From Sphingomonadales bacterium (GTDB lineage Bacteria > Pseudomonadota > Alphaproteobacteria > Sphingomonadales > Sphingomonadaceae), in NCBI GenBank assembly GCA_017302775.1, contig JAFLDC010000151.1, positions 1 to 6,698 on the forward strand: DNA of 6,698 nt, written 5' to 3'. Position 1 is the first letter of the stretch. Each line of letters begins with the position of its first letter. Below the pieces are notes generated by a model. It was not told the origin of the DNA. It was given only the letters and a program-made list of their open reading frames with translations, and searched no databases. Below, one piece after another: positions 4,976 through 6,698 of the stretch. The translations under genes and the position numbers were made by a program.

Positions 4976-6698
4976 TCAGCTTGGTGGCGGATCGGGTTGA
5001 GAAAGGCGCTGGGACTTGCGGCGCATCAGCAAGTACGCCGCCGGGACAATGAGCATCGACAGCAGTGGTGCAGTCAGCATGCCGCCAACCATTGGCGCAG
5101 CGATCCGGCTCATCACTTCCGAACCGGCACCGCCGCCGACCAGAACCGGGAAGAGGCCGGCGAGAATCACCGCCACGGTCATCGCCTTGGGCCGCACCCG
5201 CAACAGCGCGCCTTCGCGAACCGCTTCGGCAACATCGCCATCCTCCCGCGCCTCAAGCGCATGCTTGAGATAGATCAGCATGACCACGCCAAATTCAGCT
5301 GAAACGCCTGCCAGCGCTATGAATCCGACTGCGGTTGCCACCGATTGGTTGTAGCCGAGCCAGTAGAGCAGCCAAAGCCCCCCCGTTAGAGCGAAAGGGA
5401 GCGTGGCCATGATCAATAGAGCTTCGTCCCAGCGCCTGAAAGTCAGGTAAAGCAGGGCGAATATGATCGCCAGCGTGATGGGCACGACAAGCTTCATGCG
5501 TTCCTTGGCGCGCACCAAGAATTCGTACTGCCCAGTATAGGAGATGCTCACGCCTGCCGGAAGTTTGACTTCACTTGCAATTGCCCGATTGATATCCGTT
5601 ACGAGTGTTTGCATGTCCACGTCACGTCCATCCACGAACAACCAAGTCACTGGTCGCCCGTTCTCGCTGCGCAACATCGGTGGGCCATCGCTGACGCGAA
5701 TGCTGGCTACGGAACCCAGTGTGATTTGCTGTCCACCCGGGGTCAACACAGGCAAGCTGGCGAGCTTTTCTGGAGTATCGCGCAACTCGCGCGGATAGCG
5801 CACGCTGATCGGGTATCGCGCGAGCCCCTCGACGGTTTGGCCAACCGTTTCACCGCCGATCATGCCTGATACGACGGCTTGCACATCGGCAACGTTGAGA
5901 CCGACCCGTGCTGCCGCGATCCGATCCACCTCGACGTCGATATATCGTCCCCCCGTCAATCGCTCGGCCAGGGCCGAAGTCACGCCTGGGACCCGCTTCA
6001 CAACCGACTCGATCTGCCTTGCCGTCGCGTCAATTTCGACGATATTTGAGCCGGCGACCTTTATGCCGATCGGGCTCTTTATGCCGGTTGCGAGCATGTC
6101 GATGCGGTTGCGGATCGGCGGAATCCAGAAGTTTGCGAGGCCGGGTACCTTGACCCTTGAATCGAGCTCTTCAATCAGTTTCTCGGGCGTCATCCCTGGC
6201 CGCCATTGGTCGCGCGGCTTGAACTGGATTGTTGTCTCGAACATTTCCAAGGGTGCAGGATCGGTTGCACTCTCGGCGCGCCCAGCTTTGCCGAACACCG
6301 ATTTGACCTCGGGCACCGTCTTGATCAGGCGGTCCGTTTGTTGGAGCAAGCGGCCAGCTTCGGCAGCGGAAAGTGGTGGCAGCGCCGATGGCATGTAGAG
6401 AAGGTCACCCTCATTCATCTTGGGAAGGAACTCTCCGCCAACTTGATAATAGGGCCACAGGGTGGAGGCGAAGACCAATCCAGCACAGATCAAAGTCTGT
6501 TTGGGCCGCCTGATGACCCAATCGATGGCCGGCTGGTAAATGCGAGTCAGCCACCGGTTGATCGGGTTAGCGTTCTCATTCGGAATCTTCCCCCGGATCA
6601 GCAATCCCATCAGAACCGGGATCAGAGTGATAGAGAGAAGCGCGGCTCCAGCCATGGCATAGGTCTTGGTGAAGGCAAGCGGAGCGAACAGCCGACCC
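4976..6698 (-). CDS. cusA: CusA-type Cu(I)/Ag(I) RND efflux pump, C-terminal half
   Basis: The frame continues past the right edge, so only the last ~573 codons of about 1,040 are present. Sequence follows E. coli CusA closely as I recall it ([47 protein letters not shown]). Counting from the Met at 6655, the porter-domain copper ligands are present at CusA spacing: Met88, Met138, Glu140 and Met187, equal to Met573, Met623, Glu625 and Met672 of CusA. Glu454 in AEFG and Lys490 in RVRPKAMT match the membrane residues of the proton relay. This is the inner-membrane proton-driven pump of a CusCBA-like tripartite complex that exports Cu(I)/Ag(I). A loop before RVRPKAM is about 9 residues shorter than in E. 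coli. The membrane fusion protein and outer-membrane channel genes probably lie upstream, outside the window. It converges on the sigma gene. Confidence 0.95.
   Translation of the reverse strand, partial: GRLFAPLAFTKTYAMAGAALLSITLIPVLMGLLIRGKIPNENANPINRWLTRIYQPAIDWVIRRPKQTLICAGLVFASTLWPYYQVGGEFLPKMNEGDLLYMPSALPPLSAAEAGRLLQQTDRLIKTVPEVKSVFGKAGRAESATDPAPLEMFETTIQFKPRDQWRPGMTPEKLIEELDSRVKVPGLANFWIPPIRNRIDMLATGIKSPIGIKVAGSNIVEIDATARQIESVVKRVPGVTSALAERLTGGRYIDVEVDRIAAARVGLNVADVQAVVSGMIGGETVGQTVEGLARYPISVRYPRELRDTPEKLASLPVLTPGGQQITLGSVASIRVSDGPPMLRSENGRPVTWLFVDGRDVDMQTLVTDINRAIASEVKLPAGVSISYTGQYEFLVRAKERMKLVVPITLAIIFALLYLTFRRWDEALLIMATLPFALTGGLWLLYWLGYNQSVATAVGFIALAGVSAEFGVVMLIYLKHALEAREDGDVAEAVREGALLRVRPKAMTVAVILAGLFPVLVGGGAGSEVMSRIAAPMVGGMLTAPLLSMLIVPAAYLLMRRKSQRLSQPDPPPS

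Noticed and set aside
5862..6398. 178-residue open frame on the + strand
   Set aside because: It is antisense to cusA with Ser/Arg/Thr-rich composition and no domain; cusA is unambiguous here.

Overview
The window is GC-rich, densely packed DNA that looks like a metal-resistance locus from an alphaproteobacterium. The protein style and gene set suggest a sphingomonad (Sphingomonadaceae), but this is an inference without a database search. No RNA gene, CRISPR array or complete insertion sequence is visible. No gene-free stretch exceeds 300 bases; the longest non-coding gap is the divergent promoter region at about 3512-3644.

Layout. (1) At about 1-200 the 3' part of an unidentified coiled-coil gene (+ strand) runs into the 3' side of a truncated SAM-dependent methyltransferase gene (- strand). 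Both reading frames cross a probable recombination joint at about 150-197. (2) At 105-3511, on the - strand, lies a tight five-gene operon read from right to left: copC, copD, an AraC-family regulator, a sterol desaturase/fatty acid hydroxylase-type membrane enzyme, and the truncated methyltransferase. Junctions are overlaps (TTGA, TGATG) or gaps of 3 to 40 bases. (3) At 3512-3644 is a divergent control region. (4) At 3645-4932, on the + strand, is a three-gene module that matches CnrY-CnrX-CnrH: a small membrane anti-sigma factor, a membrane-anchored periplasmic metal sensor and an ECF sigma factor. (5) At 4976-6698, on the - strand and converging on the sigma gene, is the C-terminal half of a CusA-type Cu(I)/Ag(I) RND efflux pump. 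Its 5' half lies outside the window.

How it may work. Metal binding by the periplasmic sensor would relieve the anti-sigma factor and free the sigma factor. The two divergent transcription units each carry the same element, TrAGGGsTC then 11 bases then TGCGTAT, with the same 20-base offset. This is what one ECF sigma factor driving both its own operon and copCD would need. The sensor keeps all five metal ligands of the nickel/cobalt sensor CnrX at identical spacing, yet its visible neighbours (CopC, CopD, CusA) are copper proteins. That mismatch, together with a lipid-type hydroxylase and a methyltransferase inside a copCD operon, is the most interesting aspect of the window.
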